A stretch of 5,903 nt of DNA from Rhodoferax sp. (GTDB lineage Bacteria; Pseudomonadota; Gammaproteobacteria; Burkholderiales; Burkholderiaceae_C): positions 1 through 5,903 of the forward strand of contig JAIFMR010000206.1 of the NCBI GenBank assembly GCA_020048255.1. Reading direction: 5' to 3'. The notes below the pieces were generated by a model that was not told the DNA's origin, ran no database searches, and saw only the letters and a list, made by a program, of their open reading frames with translations. A program made the position numbers and the translations under genes. Shown piece after piece: positions 1-5,668 of this stretch (the stretch's first letter is position 1; every line of letters begins with the position of its first letter).

Positions 1-291
1 TTTTGCCCACAACTGGGAAATTGCTCAAGAATTCATCCAACCTCAGAATGCTCATAGCCGAAAAAAACGGCAATTTTGTCCATCAGAGGCGCTTGGAGCG
101 GATGGGATAGGGTGGCATTCAAATTCATGAATTGTGCTGCCTTGGAAGCGGGCAATAGTGGTCGGCAGGAAGCGCTGCACCACCGGAGTCAGACCATCAC
201 AGGGGCCACTGTGGCATTGAGCCCAACAATACTTCTATCCTCGATCGGCTGGCCTATCGCGGTGCGAACGCCATGAGGGCTCTCACCTAGG
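1..291. other. No identifiable gene; region downstream of the primase operon
   Basis: I see no supportable gene here. The longest plus-strand open frame (76-276) begins at a TTG with no Shine-Dalgarno sequence and resembles no family I know. Minus-strand reading gives only short open stretches of about 30-60 codons without convincing starts. A tiny hairpin (GCCG, seven A, CGGC at 57-71) and an 8-base palindrome ACCTAGGT (285-292) at the stop codon of the neighbouring gene are present. Neither has the stem and T-tract of an intrinsic terminator. The region could be element DNA continuing leftward. Confidence 0.5.
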
Positions 292-645
292 TCAGGTGGA
301 ATAAACCCGCCACAACGCCATGCCTGCGCCACAGCGTTGGCCGTAGCGAGAGCCACGCCCGGCGGCGATGCAGGTCGGGCAATTGAAGTGATGAGCGTGA
401 TAGGCTGCCGCCAGTTCTTTCCAGTCCGATGGGTCCTCAGGTGGGTTGGGCGCCTGGCTGGCCGCCTCGTTTGCCGCCGTCAACCAGTCGATCAACATCG
501 CCTTGCTGCTTCGGATGAGGGCGCGCAGGTCGTCAGTCAAATGGCTGGACGGTGCAACTGCCAGTCCCCCGGCGGGTGCCAGGGAGAGGTTCAGGCCAGC
601 ATCGGCGAGCTGGGCCACTACGGTTTCAACAGCCTGTGCGGTCAT
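292..645 (-). CDS. Small TubC-N-like protein with C-terminal Cys/His motif, unknown function
   Basis: A 117-residue protein. Residues about 5-57 (from QAVETVVAQLADAGLNL to the LIDWL helix) resemble the TubC N-terminal docking domain, including the typical run 'LTDDLRALIRSSKAMLIDWL'. After a proline-rich linker (about 65-72) the C-terminus carries HxHHxxCxxC (residues 83-92) and another Cys at 105, which looks like a short zinc-binding knuckle ending in 'MALWRVY'. TubC-N domains are docking modules in polyketide/peptide synthases, but similar small proteins also sit beside primase genes in mobile elements, where their role is unknown. The ATG at 645 is preferred over the TTG at 648 because GGAG (654-657 on the plus strand) lies 8 nt upstream. 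The start shares one base with the upstream stop (TGATG), so translation is probably coupled to the primase-helicase. Family call is from memory; function is unknown. Confidence 0.75.
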   Translation of the reverse strand: MTAQAVETVVAQLADAGLNLSLAPAGGLAVAPSSHLTDDLRALIRSSKAMLIDWLTAANEAASQAPNPPEDPSDWKELAAAYHAHHFNCPTCIAAGRGSRYGQRCGAGMALWRVYST

Positions 646-3605
646 CAAAATATCTCCACGTCATCAAGCTGGCTTGCGCCCGCTGTGTTGTCAACGTCCT
701 GAATCTCGCAACTTGGTGCAACTCTCGCAACTATTGACGTGGCCTTTTCTGTTGCAGCACGCTCTACCGTGCGTACCACCGTCCAACGCTTCAAGCCGTT
801 GGTCTTGTTGGCGAGCACCAGGCGCAGGCCGGTGCAAAGCTGGCCGGCGTGGCGCTCAAGCCAGCGGCCCAAGATACGCACGTTGAGTTTGCCGTTTTGA
901 CCCGCGATTTCATCTAGTGCATCAAACAATACGAATTGAGCACCAAACAGCTCGGTTGCTTTGGTGATGGCCTGTGCCGGTGAGGTTGGCGTGGTGCCAA
1001 AGGTGGCTAGCCATGCATTGAGCAGTGCCGCCAGTTTGGACGTTTCCGGATTCTCCGAGGCCGCCCGGTCAATGGAATCCGCCGGGTCCACAAACAGGGG
1101 CAAGTCCATCAAGTTCCGGCCGGATTCCAACATGCGCTCCCGCAGCCAGCACAAAGGCTGGCGCACAAGGTCATCCCACAACTCAAACGACGCAATTCGC
1201 CCCTTGGCAACCTTGGGCCTCCCAGCGGCAATGTAGGCCCGCACAATGGTCAGCGCGGCCACCACCAAGGCTTGGCGGTTGCTGCAGACCTCGGTGAACG
1301 GGTCAAATTCAAACTCCCGTTTGAAAGGCGTTTCAATCTGAGCATCGAGCCGCACCAACAAAATCCGGCGGTGGGTATCACCGGTCAAAACGAGGTTATT
1401 GCCTGTCACCAGAAACAGGGAACGGTTGGGCAATTCCACGTTTTCAGAGACACCCAACACGCGGTCAGCAAACAAGGATGATGTTAAAAACGAGTCGATC
1501 ACCGAATTGCCAAGCGGTTCGCGCACGTTGTCCCACAGCAGCACCTTGGAGCCACCACGCAGGGCGGCAAACAGGCGCTTGCGGCATTCTTCCTCTTCGT
1601 TGGTGGGTGGCAGTACGGCGACATCACTGCCGGTGGCCAGCGCGCCGATGCACTTCGCCAACAAGGTTTTGCCAGTACCTGCCGCTGGCGCATCAAAGCC
1701 GGTGGCAGGGCAAGTCGGCAATGCCGGGCGCAAACACGCGGCCAACATGGTGGCCAGGGTGACGCCAACTGCAACTTCATCGGCAAAGGGGAACAAGCGG
1801 ATCGGGTGCCACAGCTTAGCCAGTGCGTCCAGGGCTTGTTCGACGGTGGGTGTTGACGGAACAGTCAGCGGATAGGCTTCAGTGGTAACGTACATCAGCC
1901 CGGTTGCCAGATCATGCCCTGGCCTATCAAACACGCTGCCGTCGGGCCGCAAGGTGGGTGCCGTGGTGACGGCTGTCAACTTGAGAAAGTTACGGCTGCC
2001 GTGTTTTGCAATGATGGCATTGGCAATGTAGGTGGGCGCGTCTTCTGGGATTTCTCGTGTGGATGTGACGTTGCCATCGTCATCACGCTCGGTTTTGACG
2101 CTGTAGAACTCAGCCACCCGGCCTGCATGGTCCACCAGCCAGTCGCGGCTGACCGGCGTGGACTTGCCGTCGGCGACAAACACAATGGCATTGGTGCCAA
2201 AGTCAAACAGCTCGCTGCGGTCGCGCAAAACTTGTAGCATGGCATCGGTGGCGTCCACCCGCATGCCCCGGCCCAACTGAACCCGTGCAGACTGGCGGCG
2301 CAACTCGTAGCGCATGCCGCCGTGCCGGTGCGAGAACAGGTCCGGGCGAGTGCCATTGAGCAGGCGGGCCACGGCCACCCGCTTGTCTGCATCCGGGTCC
2401 AGCGGATCAGCAAAGCGTGTGTTGTGCCAACGGTGTGGGTTATCCAGAAGCTGCTCCACTTTCACCACCTGGCCATCGGCGCACTTCAACTCAAAGTCGC
2501 CCATGAGCACCTGATGCACCGCAGCGCGCTCCAGAACGTTGGTAGCTTGTGCCAGTTTGATGCCACCAGTCTGCGCCAATGCAGGTGCTTTGTCTGCTAT
2601 CCAATGCCGCCGGGCGGTCTCGCACTTTTCAGATACCGCCGCGCGTGCTGCTTTCAGTCCGGTTTGGGCTTGCTTTTTGATGGAGGGCGTGGCGCTGTTG
2701 ATCAGCAGGCGCAGATTGAATTGGGCCGTTGCGTCCCCGTAAATCACGCCGTCAACCCCGGCGCGGGTAACCCCGTCCACCAGGACCGATGGCCCGGCAA
2801 AGTCCAGCCGCTCGGGCTGCCATACTGAGACGTCCACCAGGCAACGTGGCAGGCGTTGGCCAGCGGTACCAATGTCGCACCAGCCCGCGCCTGGCGTGGC
2901 CCACAGCAGAGCCTCTAACGCTTTGCCCGCTTCTTGGATCAGTGTGGCATCCACCACAGGGATATACAGTCGGTGCCGGGTCAAACGCGTCAAGATGCCA
3001 CCATCCGGGTCAACACATCCTGCCGAGGCACTGGGCCGCCAGAGCATAGGTGCATCGGCCAACGTCGGGGCGGCTGCAATCAATCGGTCACGAAACTGGA
3101 GTGGTGACAGTTCGCCGTCCGGCAAACCGTCATGGTCTAGCATCATCACACCAGGGGCGGGTCTGAACTTGAAGTTTTCCCGGGTACGGGCGATGGCACC
3201 CGCTTGCTGCGCCTGGGCATCGTCTTGCGTGCAGATCGCCATGGTGTCGTCTTTTGTGATGCCCCAGGTGACTGCTTGCGCGCTGGTCAAGGTGTTTAGG
3301 TGGTCTTTGAGACCGTTCAGATCAGACACGACCACACGCTGCGCCTGGCCACGGCTGAGCATGGCGGATGTCTCTTTTCTCATGGCGCCATTGGCGTCCA
3401 GGCCAATGATCTTGGTCAACCGGACCGGGTTGCTGCTGGTGATGACCGTGAAAGCCAGCGGCAGTTTGGGTGCCTCTGGGGGCTTGATTTGCTCCACATC
3501 AGCCTCGTTTGGCGCTTCGCAGTTGTGAGAGTTGCCTGGAGTTGCGAGATTTTCGGCGTCAATTGCGTGGCCGTTTGATGAAGCCACCACGGGCGTGTTT
3601 TTCAT
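645..3605 (-). CDS. Primase-helicase fusion (AEP-like N-terminus, AAA+ P-loop ATPase C-terminus)
   Basis: A 986-residue replication protein of the type found in P4-like satellites, prophages and integrative elements. It would act in the cytoplasm to prime and unwind element DNA. The N-terminal half looks like an archaeo-eukaryotic primase fold: a metal-binding DxD in 'MMLDHDG' (D157, D159), a 'SASAG' turn (192-196), 'HRLYIPVVD' (211-219) and 'RLPRCLVD' (251-258), followed by the 'SVWQPERLDFAGP' stretch I associate with this family. The C-terminal half has Walker A 'APAAGTGKT' (K646, T647), a Walker B-like 'KVLLWDN' (D692), sensor-1-like 'LVTGNN' (N736/N737) and paired arginines R746/R747 as candidate arginine fingers. 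Residues about 905-945 look like a C-terminal winged helix. Start choice: GGAG at 3612-3615 lies 6 nt before the ATG at 3605 but directly abuts the in-frame ATG at 3611. The longer TTG start at 3698 has no SD and adds an unlikely hydrophobic tail. The usual His of the primase HxY motif appears to be Arg (R212), or shifted to H211. Both gene ends contain an inverted repeat element (see repeats). Confidence 0.9.
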   Translation of the reverse strand: MKNTPVVASSNGHAIDAENLATPGNSHNCEAPNEADVEQIKPPEAPKLPLAFTVITSSNPVRLTKIIGLDANGAMRKETSAMLSRGQAQRVVVSDLNGLKDHLNTLTSAQAVTWGITKDDTMAICTQDDAQAQQAGAIARTRENFKFRPAPGVMMLDHDGLPDGELSPLQFRDRLIAAAPTLADAPMLWRPSASAGCVDPDGGILTRLTRHRLYIPVVDATLIQEAGKALEALLWATPGAGWCDIGTAGQRLPRCLVDVSVWQPERLDFAGPSVLVDGVTRAGVDGVIYGDATAQFNLRLLINSATPSIKKQAQTGLKAARAAVSEKCETARRHWIADKAPALAQTGGIKLAQATNVLERAAVHQVLMGDFELKCADGQVVKVEQLLDNPHRWHNTRFADPLDPDADKRVAVARLLNGTRPDLFSHRHGGMRYELRRQSARVQLGRGMRVDATDAMLQVLRDRSELFDFGTNAIVFVADGKSTPVSRDWLVDHAGRVAEFYSVKTERDDDGNVTSTREIPEDAPTYIANAIIAKHGSRNFLKLTAVTTAPTLRPDGSVFDRPGHDLATGLMYVTTEAYPLTVPSTPTVEQALDALAKLWHPIRLFPFADEVAVGVTLATMLAACLRPALPTCPATGFDAPAAGTGKTLLAKCIGALATGSDVAVLPPTNEEEECRKRLFAALRGGSKVLLWDNVREPLGNSVIDSFLTSSLFADRVLGVSENVELPNRSLFLVTGNNLVLTGDTHRRILLVRLDAQIETPFKREFEFDPFTEVCSNRQALVVAALTIVRAYIAAGRPKVAKGRIASFELWDDLVRQPLCWLRERMLESGRNLMDLPLFVDPADSIDRAASENPETSKLAALLNAWLATFGTTPTSPAQAITKATELFGAQFVLFDALDEIAGQNGKLNVRILGRWLERHAGQLCTGLRLVLANKTNGLKRWTVVRTVERAATEKATSIVARVAPSCEIQDVDNTAGASQLDDVEIF
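702..732 (-). repeat. Iteron-like element, copy A, inside 3' end of primase-helicase gene
   Basis: Read on the minus strand, this 31-bp stretch contains three AGTTGC hexamers starting 9 and 10 bases apart, the first and third extended to AGTTGCGAG. It matches copy B (3521-3551, plus strand) at 26 of 31 positions without gaps. The mismatches are one C/T and a block of four between the second and third hexamers. In the gene it encodes part of 'SIVARVAPSCEIQ' near the C-terminus. The roughly helical-turn spacing suggests protein-binding sites on one face of DNA. Confidence 0.7.
3521..3551 (+). repeat. Iteron-like element, copy B, inside 5' end of primase-helicase gene
   Basis: This is the inverted partner of the element at 702-732. 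On the plus strand AGTTGT/AGTTGC hexamers start at 3521, 3530 and 3540, and the last is extended to AGTTGCGAGATT exactly as in copy A. A more degenerate AATTGCGTG follows at 3561, two helical turns on. The gene reads this copy on the opposite strand, encoding part of 'NLATPGNSHNC' in the N-terminal tail. The peptides from the two copies are therefore unrelated although the DNA is alike. Confidence 0.7.
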
Positions 3606-3611
3606 TTGCAT

Positions 3612-3615
3612 CTCC
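3612..3615 (-). promoter_or_regulatory. Shine-Dalgarno deciding the primase-helicase start
   Basis: The minus strand reads GGAG followed by ATGCAA and then ATGAAA. GGAG touches the first ATG (3611) with no spacer and lies 6 nt from the second (3605), so the second is the likely initiation codon. Confidence 0.75.
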
Positions 3616-3621
3616 AGTCGA

Positions 3622-3644
3622 CTAACCGCCAAGACGGCGGATAG
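3622..3644 (-). promoter_or_regulatory. Leader hairpin upstream of the primase-helicase SD
   Basis: On the plus strand, CCGCC (3626-3630) and GGCGG (3636-3640) flank AAGAC. The stem extends past one A-A mismatch by CTA/TAG (3622-3624, 3642-3644). In the primase-helicase mRNA this would form a GC-rich hairpin ending 6 nt before GGAG. It could affect ribosome access or be an operator. No T-tract follows, so it is not a terminator. Confidence 0.45.
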
Positions 3645-3659
3645 CCCATACTGGTGAGT

Positions 3660-3757
3660 CGCAAGTGTGAAAGCGCAATTAAGAATGTAAAAAAGCAAGC
3701 GCCTCGCCTTTTTGCAGCTTCATCCCCATCGGAAAACGCCAATTTTTCCCACTTGCG
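3660..3757. repeat. Inverted pair of CGCAAGTG words
   Basis: CGCAAGTG occurs on the plus strand at 3660-3667 and on the minus strand at 3750-3757, with arms about 82 bp apart. The first copy extends to CGCAAGTGT, and the same 9-mer recurs at 5597-5605 in front of the integrase. I found no further copy by eye. It may be a binding word for a shared regulator such as AlpA; this is inference. Confidence 0.4.
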
Positions 3758-3773
3758 CTCCAACGGTATTTAG

Positions 3774-3802
3774 CACCAGCCAAACAGGCTGGTGTCTTTT
3801 TT
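3774..3802 (+). terminator. Strong plus-strand intrinsic terminator without an upstream gene
   Basis: CACCAGCC (3774-3781) and GGCTGGTG (3787-3794) form a perfect 8-bp stem around a 5-base AAACA loop, followed by TC and six T (3797-3802). It works only for plus-strand transcripts, yet the nearest DNA to the left is the antisense strand of the primase-helicase gene. It may end a short untranslated RNA, block antisense transcription running out of the primase-helicase gene, or attenuate an alpA leader if that promoter lies further left. Confidence 0.8.
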
Positions 3803-3828
3803 ATACTGAATTGAATCGTGTTAATTCA
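3802..3828 (+). promoter_or_regulatory. Candidate -10 box overlapping an operator-like palindrome
   Basis: TATACT (3802-3807) matches the -10 consensus at five of six positions and starts at the last T of the terminator tract. No good -35 is seen at 16-18 bp spacing. The imperfect palindrome TGAATTGA-N6-TTAATTCA (3807-3828, one mismatch per 8-base arm) overlaps its last base. Together they could be a repressible promoter for alpA with a leader of about 250 nt. Confidence 0.35.
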
Positions 3829-4002
3829 AACAAACAAGCTCACAAAATTTTTCGCAGCGCTGGCCGCGACACATGTGGCCGGGATGACTGCCATCACCTG
3901 CTGCAAGGGCCGTATTTGTGCCGGCCAACTATTGAACTCGGAATGCCGTGAAAGTCTCCCTCGGCTGTATCCCAAAATCAACTTAGCGCCCTGGCTCAAG
4001 CT

Positions 4003-4022
4003 TGTGACTCTTGACGGTCACA
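4003..4022. promoter_or_regulatory. Operator-like inverted repeat upstream of alpA
   Basis: TGTGAC (4003-4008) and GTCACA (4017-4022) are perfect 6-bp arms around an 8-base spacer that contains most of a -35-like TTGACG (4011-4016). No matching -10 is seen downstream. The arms resemble CRP half-sites, but the TGTGA/TCACA spacing is 10 rather than 6, so a CRP site is not supported. It may be a regulator site or a leader-RNA hairpin about 46 nt before the alpA start. Confidence 0.35.
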
Positions 4023-4026
4023 GTCC

Positions 4027-4055
4027 CAAGTTGATGGATCGAACCGACCAACTTG
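4027..4055. repeat. Inverted repeat just before the alpA ribosome binding site
   Basis: CAAGTTG (4027-4033) and CAACTTG (4049-4055) are perfect 7-bp arms with a 15-base loop, ending 2 nt before the AAGGTGG SD of alpA. In the mRNA this could fold next to the ribosome binding site; in DNA it could be an autoregulatory operator. Neither is established. Confidence 0.35.
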
Positions 4056-4068
4056 AAAAGGTGGAAGT

Positions 4069-4341
4069 ATGAGCAGCAACAGCACCATCAGCATCAAGCC
4101 GATCTATCTTGATTTGCAAGGAACAACGTCTTTTCTATCGCTATCAGAATCTACCGTTCAGAAATTGATTCGTGAAAACGTGTTCCCCAAGCCGCGTTTG
4201 CTGTCGGGGCGTCGTGTTGGCTGGTTGGTGAGGGAGCTTGAGGACTGGGCAGAATCCCGGCCGGTCTCTGACGCCCTTCCCCCGCCCAACACCGGTGCGA
4301 AGAAGTCTAAAGGGACTCGTACTTTGCAGCTAGGCGAGTGA
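4069..4341 (+). CDS. AlpA-family DNA-binding regulator / excisionase
   Basis: A 90-residue protein with the single winged helix-turn-helix of the AlpA (MerR-like) phage regulator family. 'TTSFLSLSESTVQKLIRENVFPKP' (about residues 19-42) gives the HTH, 'LLSGRRVGWLVRELEDW' (about 44-60) the wing and closing helix with the conserved 'R.. W' pattern, and a basic tail follows (KKSKGTR). AlpA of the E. coli CP4-57 prophage activates excision, and AlpA proteins in phage-inducible islands switch on the element's genes, so a role as activator and/or recombination directionality factor is likely. The ATG at 4069 is supported by AAGGTGG (4058-4064). The gene is divergent from the primase-helicase and converges on the integrase, overlapping its 3' end by 35 bp. 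The inverted repeats upstream are candidate autoregulatory sites. Confidence 0.85.
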   Translation: MSSNSTISIKPIYLDLQGTTSFLSLSESTVQKLIRENVFPKPRLLSGRRVGWLVRELEDWAESRPVSDALPPPNTGAKKSKGTRTLQLGE

Positions 4342-5563
4342 GCCACTCACGCCGTTCTTTGTCGTACCCATGGATGTTGTAAATGCCCTTGATCCCCGGC
4401 TGCATGTGGCCCAGAATCGCCTCCGCCACGGGATCAGGGCAGCCTAGCGAGGCCAGCACCGTGCGCGACGTACGCCTCAAGTCATGGGGCGTCCAGGCGT
4501 CCACAGGCATCTTCTCGTAGTTTCGCTCAACTTGCACCGTGTTGTAGCTCATGCGCCTGGCTACGGCTGAGCCGATTACCTGCTGCTTGGAGTGCCCGAG
4601 CTTGGTCGGCGCCTGGAATAGGTAACCAGCACTCACAGCCATCCTACGCTGCACAATCTCAAGCGCCCGGCCAACCAGCGGAACACGCAGATCCGTTGCA
4701 TTTTCATGACGGGCGTTCTTGGTCTTGTGTTTGGGCACGGTCCACCACCAGCCATCGGCTTCTTGCGCGATCTCGCCATGCTCCATTGCAACGATTTCAA
4801 CGCCACGCACGGCAGTCCACAGATACAGCGTCAAAGCGTCAGATAGCAGCGGCGTGAGCTTTGGCATCCAGCCCAGCAGCGCTCCGATCTCAGTCTCGCT
4901 AAGCACGCGCTTGACTGTCCCGATCCTCACGCCACCTCTTGACTTGCCCTTGGACCGAAGCCGCCCGCGCATTACCAGACGCCACCAGTTCGGCACCGTT
5001 TCAGGAAGCCGGCCGGCGTCAAGGGCATAGTCCCATGCCGCCCCAAGTTCGCCACGCAAGGTTTGAGCGTTAACAGGCGTGCCGGACATTGACTCAAGCA
5101 GGTCGAAGGCATCTGAGCGGGTGATGGATTGGGCTGGACGGTCGGCGATGGTATCCAGGTGTTTGTTCATCAACCGCCGCATCTCCTTGCGGCTGGACTC
5201 GCCCCGGTGCACGTCGACATGCCCGGCAAGGTACTCGTCGCAGAGCTTGCGAACCGTGTATGCGGCCTCTTTCTTCTTGGTGATGACAGCGGCCTTGGCC
5301 TGCTTCTTAGCCAGCGCCTGGTCGTCTCCGGCATCGCGCCGTGACCTCAAAGACTCCCAGGCCATCATGGCAGCCAGTGGCGACATGCCTGGCCAGCGCC
5401 CAACCTGAACTTGGCGCATCTTGCCGTCAACCGGGGATTTGTAGCGATAGGCCCACGCCCACCGCCCGGCGCTTGCGGCGGTCAGCCGAAGGCCAGGGCA
5501 TTCATCAACCAGCAGGTGTTCACCGGGCTGCAGCAACTTCGCTGCACGAGCATCAAAAGTCAT
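4307..5563 (-). CDS. P4-type tyrosine recombinase (integrase)
   Basis: A 418-residue site-specific recombinase, a normal full length for the family. Residues 1 to about 90 are the arm-binding domain (DUF4102 type: 'GLRLTA', 'WAYRYKSPVDGKMRQVQVGRWPGMS'). A core-binding helical region spans about 100-210 and the catalytic domain about 220-410. Visible catalytic residues are R253 in 'AVRGVEI', a lysine at K280 or K282, H360 and R363 in 'PHDLRRT', H386 in 'LGHMQPG' and the nucleophile Y395 in 'GIYNIHGY'. The set is complete, so the enzyme should be active. The ATG at 5563 is the first start after an in-frame TAG. The nearest SD-like sequence is AGG, 8 nt upstream, supplied by the first TACGCC repeat. 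Lying beside the maf 3' end with repeats and a candidate core between them, it marks this side as the integrase-proximal attachment site. Which locus it targets is inferred from this arrangement. Confidence 0.93.
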   Translation of the reverse strand: MTFDARAAKLLQPGEHLLVDECPGLRLTAASAGRWAWAYRYKSPVDGKMRQVQVGRWPGMSPLAAMMAWESLRSRRDAGDDQALAKKQAKAAVITKKKEAAYTVRKLCDEYLAGHVDVHRGESSRKEMRRLMNKHLDTIADRPAQSITRSDAFDLLESMSGTPVNAQTLRGELGAAWDYALDAGRLPETVPNWWRLVMRGRLRSKGKSRGGVRIGTVKRVLSETEIGALLGWMPKLTPLLSDALTLYLWTAVRGVEIVAMEHGEIAQEADGWWWTVPKHKTKNARHENATDLRVPLVGRALEIVQRRMAVSAGYLFQAPTKLGHSKQQVIGSAVARRMSYNTVQVERNYEKMPVDAWTPHDLRRTSRTVLASLGCPDPVAEAILGHMQPGIKGIYNIHGYDKERREWLTRLAAKYESL

Positions 5564-5567
5564 ATTA

Positions 5568-5591
5568 AAAACCTACGCCAAAACCTACGCC
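5568..5591 (+). repeat. Tandem 12-bp repeat, candidate integrase arm sites
   Basis: Two perfect head-to-tail copies of AAAACCTACGCC (5568-5579 and 5580-5591) lie directly in front of the integrase start. They share TACGCC with the pair at 5649-5667. Such short repeats next to a P4-type integrase gene are typical of arm-type sites bound by the N-terminal domain. The complement also supplies the AGG nearest the integrase ATG. Confidence 0.65.
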
Positions 5592-5596
5592 AAAAA

Positions 5597-5605
5597 CGCA
5601 AGTGT
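5597..5605 (+). repeat. CGCAAGTGT word shared with the alpA/primase-helicase intergenic region
   Basis: This 9-mer is identical to 3660-3668, and its first 8 bases recur inverted at 3750-3757. It lies in the integrase leader between the two TACGCC pairs, where an excisionase or regulator site would be expected. The function is inferred only from placement. Confidence 0.35.
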
Positions 5606-5646
5606 AGGCGAATGTTGATGCTTTTAGAAAATCGATAGGGGCAAAT

Positions 5647-5668
5647 GTTACGCCGGAAAGTTACGCCG
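5647..5668 (+). repeat. Second direct repeat pair, candidate integrase arm sites
   Basis: GTTACGCCG occurs at 5647-5655 and 5660-5668, with starts 13 bp apart, giving TACGCC at 5649 and 5662. The distance to the first pair (5586 to 5649, 63 bp) is close to six helical turns. The second copy abuts the candidate recombination core. Confidence 0.6.

Larger units (their letters stand above)
3606..4068. other. Divergent intergenic control region between primase-helicase and alpA
   Basis: A 463-bp spacer between outward-facing genes, probably holding both promoters and possibly a replication origin (inference). From left to right it contains the primase-helicase SD (3612-3615), a leader hairpin (3622-3644), an inverted pair of CGCAAGTG words (3660-3667 and 3750-3757), a plus-strand terminator (3774-3802), a TATACT box overlapping a 22-bp imperfect palindrome (3802-3828) and two inverted repeats near alpA. 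I see no promoter with both boxes well matched. A plus-strand frame opens from GTG at 3818 and ends in a 4-base ATGA overlap with alpA (3818-4072, 84 codons). It lacks an SD and any recognisable similarity, so it is not called as a gene. Confidence 0.6.

Noticed and set aside
76..276. Plus-strand open frame of 66 codons at the left edge
   Set aside because: TTG start, no Shine-Dalgarno sequence, composition not protein-like and no family resemblance.
1499..2413. Other-frame minus-strand frames (1499-1786, 1976-2413) and long plus-strand frames inside the primase-helicase gene
   Set aside because: They lie wholly within a gene with clear domain motifs in its own frame. Long shadow frames are expected in GC-rich DNA.
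3606..3698. 31-residue N-terminal extension of the primase-helicase from TTG 3698
   Set aside because: No SD before the TTG, and the extension would include the leader hairpin. GGAG sits at proper distance from the ATG at 3605.
3712..3951. Plus-strand frame of 79 codons
   Set aside because: It runs straight through a strong same-strand intrinsic terminator and has no SD or similarity.
4003..4022. CRP site
   Set aside because: TGTGA and TCACA are present but 10 bases apart instead of 6.
5568..5591. CRISPR array
   Set aside because: Only two 12-bp units directly abutting, with no spacers and no cas genes.
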